From: an uncultured Hyphomicrobiales bacterium
GTDB taxonomy: Bacteria > Pseudomonadota > Alphaproteobacteria > Rhizobiales > Beijerinckiaceae
Direction: 5' to 3'
NCBI GenBank assembly: GCA_903900975.1
Contig: CAIUPE010000102.1
Coordinates: forward strand, 1-39,971
Length of the DNA: 39,971 nucleotides
The translations under genes were made by a program, and so were the position numbers. Positions 8,626-16,140 of the stretch are shown here, one piece after another. The notes beneath the pieces are model-generated. The model was given only the letters and a program-made list of their open reading frames with translations. It was not told the DNA's origin and did no database searches. Within the stretch, counting starts at the first letter, position 1. Each line of letters starts with the position of its first letter.

Positions 8626-8659
8626 ATCTGGGGGGCGATCAGACGATCGCCCCCCAGAT
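8626..8659 (-). promoter_or_regulatory. 15-bp stem-loop between frcB and frcC
   Basis: A perfect GC-rich stem of 15 bp (8626-8640 with 8645-8659) closes a 4-nt loop, AGAC. It lies 28 bp after the frcB stop and about 90 bp before frcC. No U-run follows on the transcript, so it is not a standard intrinsic terminator. In binding-protein operons such hairpins stabilise the upstream mRNA and partly attenuate the membrane genes, giving excess periplasmic protein. That role is inferred. Confidence 0.8.
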
Positions 8660-8687
8660 TAGTCAAGTTAAAATCAAACCGAAGCGA

Positions 8688-9710
8688 TTAGCCCCAGCAC
8701 TTTGCGGTGCCTTCCTTCGTGTCGATCGAAGGAACCCCTGCTGCTGGGTGATCGGTGATGAGGTTCACGCCGGTGTTGAAGAAGTCGAGGCCGTCAGAAG
8801 CCTTAGGCTTCGTGCCGTCCTTGGCGAATGCTGCAATCGCTTCGATGCCCTTCGAGGCCATCAAAAGCGGATACTGCTGCGAGGTCGCGCCGATAACGCC
8901 CGAAGCAACGCTCTTCACACCAGGGCAGCCACCGTCAACCGAGACGATCAACACACCCTTTTCCTTGCCGGCCTTCTTGAGCGCCTGGAATGCGCCTTCA
9001 GCTGCTGGCTCGTTAATGGTGTAAACGACGTTCATGTTTGGATCCTTCGCGAGAAGGTTCTCAACGCTCTTCACGCCGCCTTCTGGGTTAGCATCCGACG
9101 ACTGATGGCCGATCACGCGGGCGTCCTTCTCGGAGCCCATGACCTTCTTGTTTGGAACGTCGATGCCGAAGCCAGCAAGGAAGCCCGTGTCGCGTGCGAC
9201 GTCGACCGAGATGTTGTCCTTGTTGATGTCGAGCATGCCGATGTGAGCATCCTTGGCCTTGTCGCCAAGCGTTGCCTTAGCCCACTGACCGATGAGGATA
9301 CCGGCCTGATAGTTGTCGGTTGCGAAGGTCATGTCAGCCGCATCCTTGTCGCCGATTGGCGTGTCGAGCGCGATGACGAGCAAGCCAGCAGCGCGGGCCT
9401 TCTTGAGGGATGGGATGACCGAGTCGTTCGAAGCGGTGATCAAAATACCCTTGGCGCCGGAAGCGATGCAGTTCTCGATAGCGGTGATCTGCGGAGCAGC
9501 GTCGCCGTCTTTAACGCCTGCATAAGCCGAGAGCTTGATGCCAGCATCGGTTGCAGCCTTCGTTGCGCCTTCCTTCATTTTCACGAAGAAGGGGTTCGTG
9601 TTATTCTTGGTGATCAAGCATGCGCCAACGTCAGCTGCGCTGGCTGGAGCTGCGAAAAGGGCGCCCATTGCGATCGCGCCGAGCAAAGATGTGACAAGAG
9701 TCTTGTTCAA
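8688..9710 (-). CDS. frcB: Fructose ABC transporter substrate-binding protein FrcB
   Basis: This 340-residue periplasmic sugar-binding protein belongs to the RbsB-like family (peripla_BP_4). A Sec signal peptide ends A-P-A-S-A-A before D-V-G-A-C-L-I-T-K. The mature protein begins with the family's [12 protein letters not shown] segment, closely like rhizobial FrcB. The start is TTG 9710, since AGGGAGG lies 5 nt upstream and the protein then begins directly with the signal peptide; a TTG at 9731 would put that ribosome site inside the gene. It binds fructose, and probably ribose and mannose, for FrcC/FrcA. It is the first gene of the operon, opposite frcR, and is followed by the 8626-8659 hairpin. 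Confidence 0.93.
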   Translation of the reverse strand: MNKTLVTSLLGAIAMGALFAAPASAADVGACLITKNNTNPFFVKMKEGATKAATDAGIKLSAYAGVKDGDAAPQITAIENCIASGAKGILITASNDSVIPSLKKARAAGLLVIALDTPIGDKDAADMTFATDNYQAGILIGQWAKATLGDKAKDAHIGMLDINKDNISVDVARDTGFLAGFGIDVPNKKVMGSEKDARVIGHQSSDANPEGGVKSVENLLAKDPNMNVVYTINEPAAEGAFQALKKAGKEKGVLIVSVDGGCPGVKSVASGVIGATSQQYPLLMASKGIEAIAAFAKDGTKPKASDGLDFFNTGVNLITDHPAAGVPSIDTKEGTAKCWG

Positions 9711-9843
9711 GAGTGCCTCCCTAAAAGCCAAATGAGCCGGCTAGACGCCGATCTCGACATAACGAGAATGACGGGATGCATGCGATTATGCTCCCCCGAT
9801 CTCGGGTTCAAACGAACATCCAATTGTCGTCAAAGTCAATAAT

Positions 9844-9868
9844 TAAATTAACTTGATTTATTAATTTA
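9844..9868. promoter_or_regulatory. Candidate FrcR operator, perfect 8-bp inverted repeat
   Basis: TAAATTAA and TTAATTTA flank a 9-bp spacer, an exact dyad in very AT-rich DNA between the divergent frcB and frcR genes. ROK repressors typically bind AT-rich dyads of this size. On the frcB strand a TTGACT hexamer that could be a -35 box begins 5 bp downstream, at 9839-9834; no convincing -10 was found. A bound repressor here could control both directions. Confidence 0.6.
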
Positions 9869-9935
9869 GATTTGTTTGGCTAGTCTATCTTATCAAGAGA
9901 AGCGACTGACCTTGTGGTTGGTTGGGGGAAACACC

Positions 9936-11165
9936 GTGTCATTGCTGGTTGAAGGAACATCCGGTTCTGGGCTTCGATTGGGCGCGTCCGGGCGGGGCAC
10001 GAAGCAGGCCGATGTGCGCGCCTATAATGAGCGGCTTCTGCTGTCCTTGATCCGCCGACATGGCAGCCTGACCAAAGCGGAAACCTCTCGGCTGACGGGT
10101 CTTTCCGCTCAAGCTATTTCGGTGATTACCCGCAGGCTTGAGGATGATGGCCTCTTGCAGCGTGGCGACGTGTTGCGAGGAAAAATTGGCCAACCTTCGA
10201 CTCCGATGGCTCTTGCCGAGGATGGCGCATTTTCGTTCGGCGTTAAAATCGGCCGCCGGAGTGTTGAACTCGTTTTGATCGATTTTGTCGGCCAGGTCCG
10301 CTATTCCCTCCGTGAGGCTTATGCGTGGCCGTTGCCCGATGCCGTTATCGGCTTTATCCGACACGGTGTAAGCTCTATTTTGGAAATACTTAGCGCGTCG
10401 GAACAGGCGCGCATAGCGGGGTTAGGCATTGCCTCGCCGTTTGAGCTTTGGCAATGGGAAGAGGGCGTTGGTGCGCCTGCGGGTGCTATGGCGTCATGGC
10501 GTTCGACGGATCTTGTGCAGGCTATGGATGCCGACCTTCCGTTTCCCGTTTATCTGCAAAACGATGCGACGGCTGCATGCGGCGCTGAGTTTATCTTTGG
10601 CTCGGGACATGAATTTCCGAATTATCTCTACCTGTTTATCGGTTTTTTCATAGGCGGTGGTGTTGTGCTCAACGGCGGGGTCTTCACGGGCCCGTCCGGC
10701 AATGCGGGCGCGATCGGCTCCTTTCCCTTGTCGGATGTCGATGGCAACGCCGTGCAACTCATCGATGTTGCCTCAGCCGCCATTCTGGAGGCTAGGATCA
10801 GGGCTGCCGGTCTGGATCCGTCACCCATGTGGAACGAGGCTGACGGCTGGACCCGATTTGCTGATTTTATCGACGGCTGGATCGACGATATCGCGCCCTA
10901 CCTCGCCAAAGCCATATTGGGCTCATGCTCTGTGATTGATTTCTCGGCGATTATTCTCGATGGCGGCTTTCCCGATGATGTCCGGTCACGCCTTGTTGTC
11001 GCGACCCGCAAGGCGCTTGGCAATCTCAATCTCAGCGGCATCATAGCCCCGCATATCGTTGAGGGCACTGTCGGCCATCAGGCGCGGGCGATTGGCGGGG
11101 CCTGTTTGCCATTGTTTGATAAATTCATGCTTGCTTCGACACCAACGCTCAATGAAGCGATTTGA
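9936..11165 (+). CDS. frcR: ROK-family transcriptional regulator FrcR
   Basis: This 409-residue protein has an N-terminal winged helix (about residues 20-80: Y-N-E-R-L-L-L-S-L-I-R, then S-L-T-K-A-E-T-S-R-L-T-G-L-S) and a C-terminal ROK sugar-kinase-like fold. The ROK part has G-L-G-I-A-S-P, Q-N-D-A-T-A-A-C and F-I-G-G-G-V-V-L-N-G. It is divergent from frcB, as frcR is in rhizobia, and probably represses the operon until the sugar or its phosphate binds. GTG 9936 is preferred because GGGGGA lies 7-8 nt upstream; a TTG at 9876 would add 20 residues. The last 88 bp overlap the convergent mlaB gene. The repressor role is by family analogy. Confidence 0.88.
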   Translation: MSLLVEGTSGSGLRLGASGRGTKQADVRAYNERLLLSLIRRHGSLTKAETSRLTGLSAQAISVITRRLEDDGLLQRGDVLRGKIGQPSTPMALAEDGAFSFGVKIGRRSVELVLIDFVGQVRYSLREAYAWPLPDAVIGFIRHGVSSILEILSASEQARIAGLGIASPFELWQWEEGVGAPAGAMASWRSTDLVQAMDADLPFPVYLQNDATAACGAEFIFGSGHEFPNYLYLFIGFFIGGGVVLNGGVFTGPSGNAGAIGSFPLSDVDGNAVQLIDVASAAILEARIRAAGLDPSPMWNEADGWTRFADFIDGWIDDIAPYLAKAILGSCSVIDFSAIILDGGFPDDVRSRLVVATRKALGNLNLSGIIAPHIVEGTVGHQARAIGGACLPLFDKFMLASTPTLNEAI

Positions 11166-11419
11166 TCGCGCAGGCCGTAAATTTCCGCAAACTGCATCAC
11201 GCTTTCCGGAATATGCCCGATCTGAACAGTTTGACCCATTCGCTTGGCCTTATGCACCGCGGCAACCAGTAAGGCGACGGCGCTTGAGTCAACCGACGTC
11301 ACCCCTTCAAGGTCGATCCGTACCGTATCGCGCGCGGGAATTTTATTGATGGATTGAAAGGTTTTCCCGATCGTGGTCATCGTTAATGACCCCATCGGGG
11401 AAATGACGTGAAGGGTCAT
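11078..11419 (-). CDS. mlaB: STAS-domain protein MlaB
   Basis: This 113-residue STAS domain contains V-D-S-S-A-V-A-L-L-V near residue 43, the phospho-acceptor-like serine loop of the family. It starts 3 bp after mlaC and closes the mla operon. In the MlaFEDB complex, MlaB binds the ATPase MlaF and is needed for assembly and activity at the inner membrane. The extreme C terminus (about 29 residues) is encoded in DNA that also encodes the end of frcR on the other strand. That tail has few conserved features, consistent with constraint from the opposite frame. Confidence 0.85.
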   Translation of the reverse strand: MTLHVISPMGSLTMTTIGKTFQSINKIPARDTVRIDLEGVTSVDSSAVALLVAAVHKAKRMGQTVQIGHIPESVMQFAEIYGLRDQIASLSVGVEASMNLSNNGKQAPPIARA

Positions 11420-11422
11420 AAT

Positions 11423-12049
11423 TTAGGAGCCGTTCTTCTTTTTGAGGGCGTCGATGACACCCTGAACGCCCGACGAGGAGACGAGACCATTAAATTCGTC
11501 CCGATAAGCCGCAACCAAGCTGATGCCCTCGACCGTGACGTCATAGACCTTCCAGCCACCCGGGCTGTTGATTAGCCCGTAGTCGATGGCAACCGGTTGG
11601 GGCCGGCCGATCATTTGGGTTTTGACCACTACGTCGCTATTGGGCGTCGTCACGCGTGTCGATTTGACCTCGACGTCGAGGTCTTTCAGCGACGCGATGG
11701 CGTTCGAATAGGTACGCGTAAGGAGCTTGCCGAATTCGAGCACAATCTGCTTTTGTTCTGTGGGACTAGCCTTGGCCCAATTGCGTCCCATCGCAATCTG
11801 CGTAATCCGGTCGAAATCAAAATGCGGGACAACATTTTTCTGAACGAAATCCGAAATTTTTAACGAACCAGGATTCTGAAGGTCCGGATCGGTCCTCACC
11901 GCCTGAGTCATTTGGGCGGCCAGCGTTCGCACCAGTTCGTCCGGCGCCCCCGTGTCGGCATGGGCATTGGCACAGGAAAGGAGAACCCACACGCCGCAAA
12001 GGGCAACCAACGTGCGGGTCATAGGACCTAAAATGCTGCGCATGGCCAT
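11423..12049 (-). CDS. mlaC: Periplasmic phospholipid-binding protein MlaC
   Basis: This protein of about 208 residues has a signal peptide (hydrophobic T-L-V-A-L-C-G-V-W-V-L-L, then A-N-A-H-A) and an MlaC/Ttg2D domain including Q-K-N-V-V-P-H-F-D-F and G-R-N-W-A-K-A-S. MlaC ferries phospholipid across the periplasm between MlaA at the outer membrane and MlaFEDB at the inner membrane. The exact start is uncertain: ATG 12049, ATG 12043 and TTG 12055 are all in frame. The gene lies between mlaA and mlaB on the same strand. Identity is secure from domain and operon. Confidence 0.9.
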   Translation of the reverse strand: MAMRSILGPMTRTLVALCGVWVLLSCANAHADTGAPDELVRTLAAQMTQAVRTDPDLQNPGSLKISDFVQKNVVPHFDFDRITQIAMGRNWAKASPTEQKQIVLEFGKLLTRTYSNAIASLKDLDVEVKSTRVTTPNSDVVVKTQMIGRPQPVAIDYGLINSPGGWKVYDVTVEGISLVAAYRDEFNGLVSSSGVQGVIDALKKKNGS

Positions 12050-12072
12050 TTCCAATTGATCCCCGTTTTCAC

Positions 12073-12834
12073 TCAGTTTTCGGCTGCGGCGGAGGAGGTC
12101 TTCTCCTGTGCTGCTTTCACGAGCAAGGCCCGTTTCTGGAGATAAAGATTTCTCACAAAGACATACCTATCGAGGCTCGAAGCCGCGATCAGTCCTTCAT
12201 TGGCTTTCGTGTCGGCGCGGGTCTGGAGATATTCGAGTCCCATTAGTGAATAGGACGGCACCGTATCCATATAGCTGCGGGGATCGGTCATAACGCGAAC
12301 GCTGCGGCCTGCTGTTTCGCGAAGGGTAGAGGGACCAAGCAAAGGCAAGATGAGATAAGGCCCGGTTGGAATTCCCCATGCGCCGAGGGTTTGACCGAAA
12401 TCGCCGTCGACTTTGTGAAGGCCCATTCTTGCGCCGACATCAAACAGGCCGCCAATGCCGACCGTCGTGTTGATCGCAACACGCTCAAAATCCGCGCCAG
12501 CGGCGCCACCATTGCCCTGCAATACGTGGTTTACGCCAACATAGACATCGTCAAGATTGTTGAAAAAATTACCCACGCCGGTCCGGACAAAGGTCGGCAT
12601 CACGCCATTCCAAAGCGTTACTAGCGGGTTCACGAGGATCAGATCAATCCCGTCATTGAGCGCGAAGGTCACTCGATTGAGGGGTTCAAGCGCATCGTTA
12701 GGCGGTGCTGGCTCGTCTTCGACGGGGATCGGAGCAGGGGCTATAATGGGCGCAATTTTCTTTGCCGGCACCGCAAACGCGAACGCCGGTGCAAGGGTGG
12801 CCAAAACAAAAAGTGAGGCTGCGATGCGCTTCAT
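12073..12834 (-). CDS. mlaA: MlaA/VacJ-family outer-membrane lipid asymmetry protein
   Basis: This 253-residue protein has the MlaA core: D-A-L-E-P-L-N-R-V-T-F near residue 48, then N-P-L-V, then V-G-N-F-F-N-N-L, G-G-L-F-D-V-G and L-P-L-L-G-P-S-T-L-R. MlaA removes misplaced phospholipid from the outer leaflet of the outer membrane and passes it to MlaC. Unlike the E. coli protein, a lipoprotein, this one has a signal peptide ending A-F-A-F-A with no lipobox cysteine. A proline-rich linker follows. The ATG overlaps the mlaD stop by 4 bp, so mlaA is fully embedded in the operon. Confidence 0.9.
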   Translation of the reverse strand: MKRIAASLFVLATLAPAFAFAVPAKKIAPIIAPAPIPVEDEPAPPNDALEPLNRVTFALNDGIDLILVNPLVTLWNGVMPTFVRTGVGNFFNNLDDVYVGVNHVLQGNGGAAGADFERVAINTTVGIGGLFDVGARMGLHKVDGDFGQTLGAWGIPTGPYLILPLLGPSTLRETAGRSVRVMTDPRSYMDTVPSYSLMGLEYLQTRADTKANEGLIAASSLDRYVFVRNLYLQKRALLVKAAQEKTSSAAAEN

Positions 12835-13304
12835 GGTGCCTTTGCCGGCGTTTCTGCCGCCTTACTGAACAAGAATTGGCTAATGAGTTTTTCCAAAATC
12901 ATCGCCGACTGGGTTTTACCCAAGCGGTCGCCATTGGCGAGATATACAGGATCGCCACCAGACTCCAAGCCCACATATTGCTCACCAAGCAAACCGGACG
13001 TTAAAATCGACGCAATCGTGTCTTTCGAGAAACGGAAGGTTGGATAAATCCGAAGTCGAGCGACAGCTTCATAGGTTTCTCCGTCCAATCCGACGGACTC
13101 AACGCGGCCAACCACGACCCCCGCGCTTTTAACAGGGGCGCGTACCTTCAAGCCGCCAATATTGTCAAAGCGGGCCTCGAGAGCATAACCCGTTCCACTA
13201 TCGAAACTGGCGAGGTTGCCGACTTTCAAGGCCATGAAGACCATCGCCAGAATACCGATCGCCACGAAAAGTCCGACCGCGAAATCAAATCTTGATCGGT
13301 TCAT
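12831..13304 (-). CDS. mlaD: MCE-domain protein MlaD
   Basis: This 157-residue protein has one N-terminal transmembrane helix (F-A-V-G-L-F-V-A-I-G-I-L) followed by a single MCE domain with F-D-N-I-G-G-L-K-V-R-A-P-V-K and G-L-L-G-E-Q-Y-V. MlaD hexamers sit on MlaE in the inner membrane and exchange lipid with MlaC. The start overlaps mlaE by one base (TGATG) and the end overlaps mlaA by four, showing tight translational coupling. Confidence 0.93.
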   Translation of the reverse strand: MNRSRFDFAVGLFVAIGILAMVFMALKVGNLASFDSGTGYALEARFDNIGGLKVRAPVKSAGVVVGRVESVGLDGETYEAVARLRIYPTFRFSKDTIASILTSGLLGEQYVGLESGGDPVYLANGDRLGKTQSAMILEKLISQFLFSKAAETPAKAP

Positions 13305-14101
13305 CAGCTTAGCCCTCGAAACATCATCACAGTTAACACAAGATCGAGCAAAAGGACTGAAAGCGAGGAAATGACGACCGTTCGGGTCGTCGCACTCGAA
13401 ATGCCTTCAGCCGTTGGTGCCGCAAAATATCCCTCGAATACGGAGATCAGGCCAACGGCCGTTCCGAATACGACGCTTTTCAGCAAACCGTCTAGCACAT
13501 CAATTCGAACATCGACGCTGGCCTGCATTTGCGACCAGAAAGCGCCATCGTCAATGCCAATCAGCTGAACGCCGATGATCCACGCACCAAAAATTCCGGC
13601 CGTGGAAAAAATTGCAGCCAAAAGAGGCATAGAAAGAATGGCAGCAAGAAAACGCGGTGCGATGACGCGGGAAAGGGGGTCAACCGCCATCATATCCATC
13701 GCGGCTAGTTGCTCGGTCGCCCGCATCAGTCCGATTTCAGCCGTGACAGCCGAGCTGGCACGCCCGGCAAACAGAAGCGCGGTTACAACCGGCCCCAGTT
13801 CGCGGACGAGCGATAGGGCTACGATGACACCTAGGGACTCGCCCGAACCATAACGCTGCAATACTTCGTAGCCCTGAACAGCGAGCACCATGCCGACAAA
13901 GAGGCCAGAAACGGCAATAATCGATAGGGACCGAACGCCGGAGAAATAAAGCTCACGGATGATCAGCGTTGTACGACGGATGCAAATCCACAGCACTAGA
14001 AACAGCGCGCCTGAAAAGCGTGCAGCCAGGCCCAGCCGGTCCACCCTGCGGGTGACGGACTGCCCAAGCGTTTCGATGGCCGCGAACAATCGTGTCATCA
14101 T
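13304..14101 (-). CDS. mlaE: Phospholipid ABC permease MlaE
   Basis: This 265-residue permease of the MlaE/YrbE family has about five or six hydrophobic segments. The family core [15 protein letters not shown] is near residue 114 and [14 protein letters not shown] follows near 135. It forms the membrane dimer through which MlaF-driven lipid movement occurs. The ATG overlaps mlaF by 4 bp. Length is normal and nothing is missing. Confidence 0.94.
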   Translation of the reverse strand: MMTRLFAAIETLGQSVTRRVDRLGLAARFSGALFLVLWICIRRTTLIIRELYFSGVRSLSIIAVSGLFVGMVLAVQGYEVLQRYGSGESLGVIVALSLVRELGPVVTALLFAGRASSAVTAEIGLMRATEQLAAMDMMAVDPLSRVIAPRFLAAILSMPLLAAIFSTAGIFGAWIIGVQLIGIDDGAFWSQMQASVDVRIDVLDGLLKSVVFGTAVGLISVFEGYFAAPTAEGISSATTRTVVISSLSVLLLDLVLTVMMFRGLS

Positions 14102-14943
14102 GCCTCCAAAAGCTCTGAAAGATAGTCTTTTGCAGGGTAGTGGAACGGCACGGGGCCATCGGGCAAACCGTCGGCAAACTGACGGATGAATGGGTCCGTG
14201 GTCTCCCGGATGTCGTCGGGGGCCATATCGCGATGCACTTTGCCGCCCGAGAGTACGATCACCCGATCGGCAAGGCGCAGCGTTTCGTTGAGATCGTGCG
14301 TGACAATAACCGAGGTCATACCCAAGGCCTGATTGAGCCGTTTGATTAGCCGGCCGATAATGCCAACGGAAATCGGGTCCAGTCCCGTGAACGGCTCATC
14401 ATATAACATAACCGCCGGATCCAGCGCTACCGCCCGGGCGAGCGCGACACGGCGGGCCATTCCGCCCGACAATTCCGATGGCATCAAGCCTTGTGCTCCC
14501 CGTAGACCGACGGCTTCGAGTTTCATCAGGACAAGCGGCCGGATCATCGCTTCCGGTAAATCGGTTTGTTCTCTATAGGGGAAGGCGACATTGTCGAAAA
14601 CCGTAAGATCGGTGAACAGCGCGCCAAATTGAAACAACATGCCAATCCGGCGGCGAAGGCCATAAAGTTCCGATTTTCCCAATTTTGGAACATTCAGACC
14701 ATCAACGATGACGGATCCCGATGACGGCTTCAGCCTTCCCGCGATCAGTCCGAGCAGTGTAGTCTTGCCACCCCCCGATCCACCCATGATCGCGATGATC
14801 TCTCCCTTCCGGACGCTGAGGTCGATGCCGTTGAGAATTGGACGATCCGCATAGGAAAAGCGGACGTCTTTCAAATCGATCATCAGATTAGGCTCGAGAG
14901 GGAACATAGGATCCTGTACGTTTGCGGGGGCAGCTCGGTTCAA
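14098..14943 (-). CDS. mlaF: Phospholipid ABC transporter ATPase MlaF
   Basis: This 281-residue ABC ATPase has Walker [10 protein letters not shown], signature L-S-G-G-M-A-R-R, Walker [13 protein letters not shown] and V-T-H-D-L-N-E switch, the typical MlaF pattern. It energises MlaE-mediated phospholipid transport. TTG 14943 is taken as the start because AAGGA lies 5 nt upstream; ATG 14907 and ATG 14883 are alternatives that still leave the full domain. The gene lies 26 bp after the carbonic-anhydrase-like gene on the same strand. Confidence 0.92.
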   Translation of the reverse strand: MNRAAPANVQDPMFPLEPNLMIDLKDVRFSYADRPILNGIDLSVRKGEIIAIMGGSGGGKTTLLGLIAGRLKPSSGSVIVDGLNVPKLGKSELYGLRRRIGMLFQFGALFTDLTVFDNVAFPYREQTDLPEAMIRPLVLMKLEAVGLRGAQGLMPSELSGGMARRVALARAVALDPAVMLYDEPFTGLDPISVGIIGRLIKRLNQALGMTSVIVTHDLNETLRLADRVIVLSGGKVHRDMAPDDIRETTDPFIRQFADGLPDGPVPFHYPAKDYLSELLEA

Positions 14944-14969
14944 AATAGTCCTTATGGGGTTTAATGAGG

Positions 14970-15734
14970 CTAAAATACGCCTTTCAGCAAGAACCTCCTG
15001 TTTAACGGCTGAACCGGGCGCGCATTCATGGTAAAAACTTGTTTGAAAGCATCGATATCCGACTGGGCCACCTCAACGGGTTCGGCGAAGACCACCCAAT
15101 CGACGTTTTCCGTGCAAGGCGGCATGGTCAATGACCCGCGATAACGGAACACGCTATGGGTTTTGGGCAGTAGGGACGTGGGATCAATCGGCACTTGTAA
15201 AGGCTGGGTTCCCATTTTGCTGGGCGCCTTTGCCATCATGGCAAAAAAGGCTTCGTTTTTTTCACCCGCATGCACCAAGACCGACACCATCAAGAGCCGT
15301 TTCGGACCGAGCGTATGGACAAATTGCATTTCCATGGCCTGACGAACGCCGTCGATCGTGTGTTCACTGGGAAGGTGGAAGACGATTTGTTTGAGGGCAA
15401 ATTCCTCCTCGCCCAGCTTGGTGGTACTGCCTTTGGCCACATTGGCGTACACGGACCGGCCGGTATTCACGATCGGGAATGCCTGTGGTTTCCAATCAAA
15501 GCTGATCGGCTCGAGGGCGGCCAAATTATATTTTTTTAGGTCAATCGGAGACTGCTCAAGCCCTGCCGAGCAGGCTTGATTAGCCGTGTCCAGCTCCGAC
15601 CATTTATCCGGCCCTTCCGAGCCTTCATAGGTCCAAGGCTTAGATTCTTGCGCACATGCCAAAGTCCCAGCAAAGGTTGTTGCCCATGACAAGGCCATCA
15701 AACCTGCAATAATTTTACGTCGATCCAACGTCAC
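14970..15734 (-). CDS. Exported alpha-carbonic-anhydrase-like protein lacking two zinc ligands
   Basis: This 254-residue protein starts with a twin-arginine-like signal (D-R-R-K-I-I-A-G) and A-C-A cleavage site, then the whole alpha-carbonic anhydrase fold: W-T-Y-E-G, C55-x-x-G-x-x-Q-S-P-I-D-L, F-H-L-P-S-E-H-T-I-D-G, and R-G-S-L-T-M-P-P-C207. Active enzymes carry H-x-H before P-S-E and E-x-H-x-V-H. Here the first position is Val118, His120 is kept, and the third ligand is Gln137. The proton-shuttle His is Arg93. Zinc binding and CO2 hydration are therefore unlikely. C55 and C207 probably form the usual disulfide. The GTG start has GGAG 6 nt upstream. The gene lies 26 bp before mlaF, so it probably heads the mla operon. 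It may be a periplasmic binding or scaffold protein; the function is unknown. Confidence 0.88.
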   Translation of the reverse strand: MTLDRRKIIAGLMALSWATTFAGTLACAQESKPWTYEGSEGPDKWSELDTANQACSAGLEQSPIDLKKYNLAALEPISFDWKPQAFPIVNTGRSVYANVAKGSTTKLGEEEFALKQIVFHLPSEHTIDGVRQAMEMQFVHTLGPKRLLMVSVLVHAGEKNEAFFAMMAKAPSKMGTQPLQVPIDPTSLLPKTHSVFRYRGSLTMPPCTENVDWVVFAEPVEVAQSDIDAFKQVFTMNARPVQPLNRRFLLKGVF

Positions 15735-15802
15735 GTCTTACTCCAACCCAACCACGAGGTACCACCTCTACAGCGAAACCTAGCCAGAACCGTGCCAAGC
15801 CG

Positions 15803-16018
15803 TTAAAAATCGCTTGCCAACCCTTTTACTTCCCAGTCGCCATAGCGTACCGGCTCAGGCCCTTCACGGCCATTGAGCTCCGTTGGCAGAACGTTGGCCG
15901 AGGAAATCGCCTGACGACGGGCTGCCGCTTCATCGAGCGCACGTCGGGCGGCGGCACTCAAGGTTTTTTGAATTGGCGGATCGGGTATGACTTGATCGAT
16001 AGGCCTATTTTTGTCCAT
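15803..16018 (-). CDS. DUF1674 protein, succinate dehydrogenase assembly factor 4-like
   Basis: This 71-residue protein ends in the family signature G-P-E-P-V-R-Y-G-D-W-E-V-K-G-L-A-S-D-F. In mitochondria the homologue SdhAF4 chaperones the flavinylated SdhA subunit, and bacterial members are presumed to do the same. The N terminus is charged and helical. ATG 16018 has GGAG upstream and gives the usual length; an upstream extension to 16072 has no family features. The gene is divergent from rsmB. Confidence 0.85.
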   Translation of the reverse strand: MDKNRPIDQVIPDPPIQKTLSAAARRALDEAAARRQAISSANVLPTELNGREGPEPVRYGDWEVKGLASDF

Positions 16019-16140
16019 GGATATCGGCTCCAAAAACAGTAAAACTTGCAGCTTGCCCCCTTCTGGCGGCATAGAGAGGTTCTGGTCAAGCGGGTCTTCG
16101 AGGAGAACGCTTGAGAACGAAACCTTTGGGAAGCACCTTG

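Noticed and set aside
8626-8659. Calling the frcB-frcC hairpin an intrinsic terminator
   Set aside because: No U-run follows the stem on the transcript, and the downstream operon genes depend on read-through.
9811-9839. A full sigma-70 promoter for frcB
   Set aside because: A TTGACT hexamer is present, but the hexamers at proper spacing (TTCGTT or TGAACC) do not resemble a -10 box.
8748-9842. A 364-codon open frame on the plus strand opposite frcB
   Set aside because: It is fully antisense to a gene with clear family motifs and a good ribosome site, and its translation has no recognisable domain. It arises from the codon bias of frcB.
14970-15734. Calling the exported protein an active carbonic anhydrase
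   Set aside because: Two of three zinc histidines and the proton-shuttle histidine are missing, so the enzymatic name would mislead.
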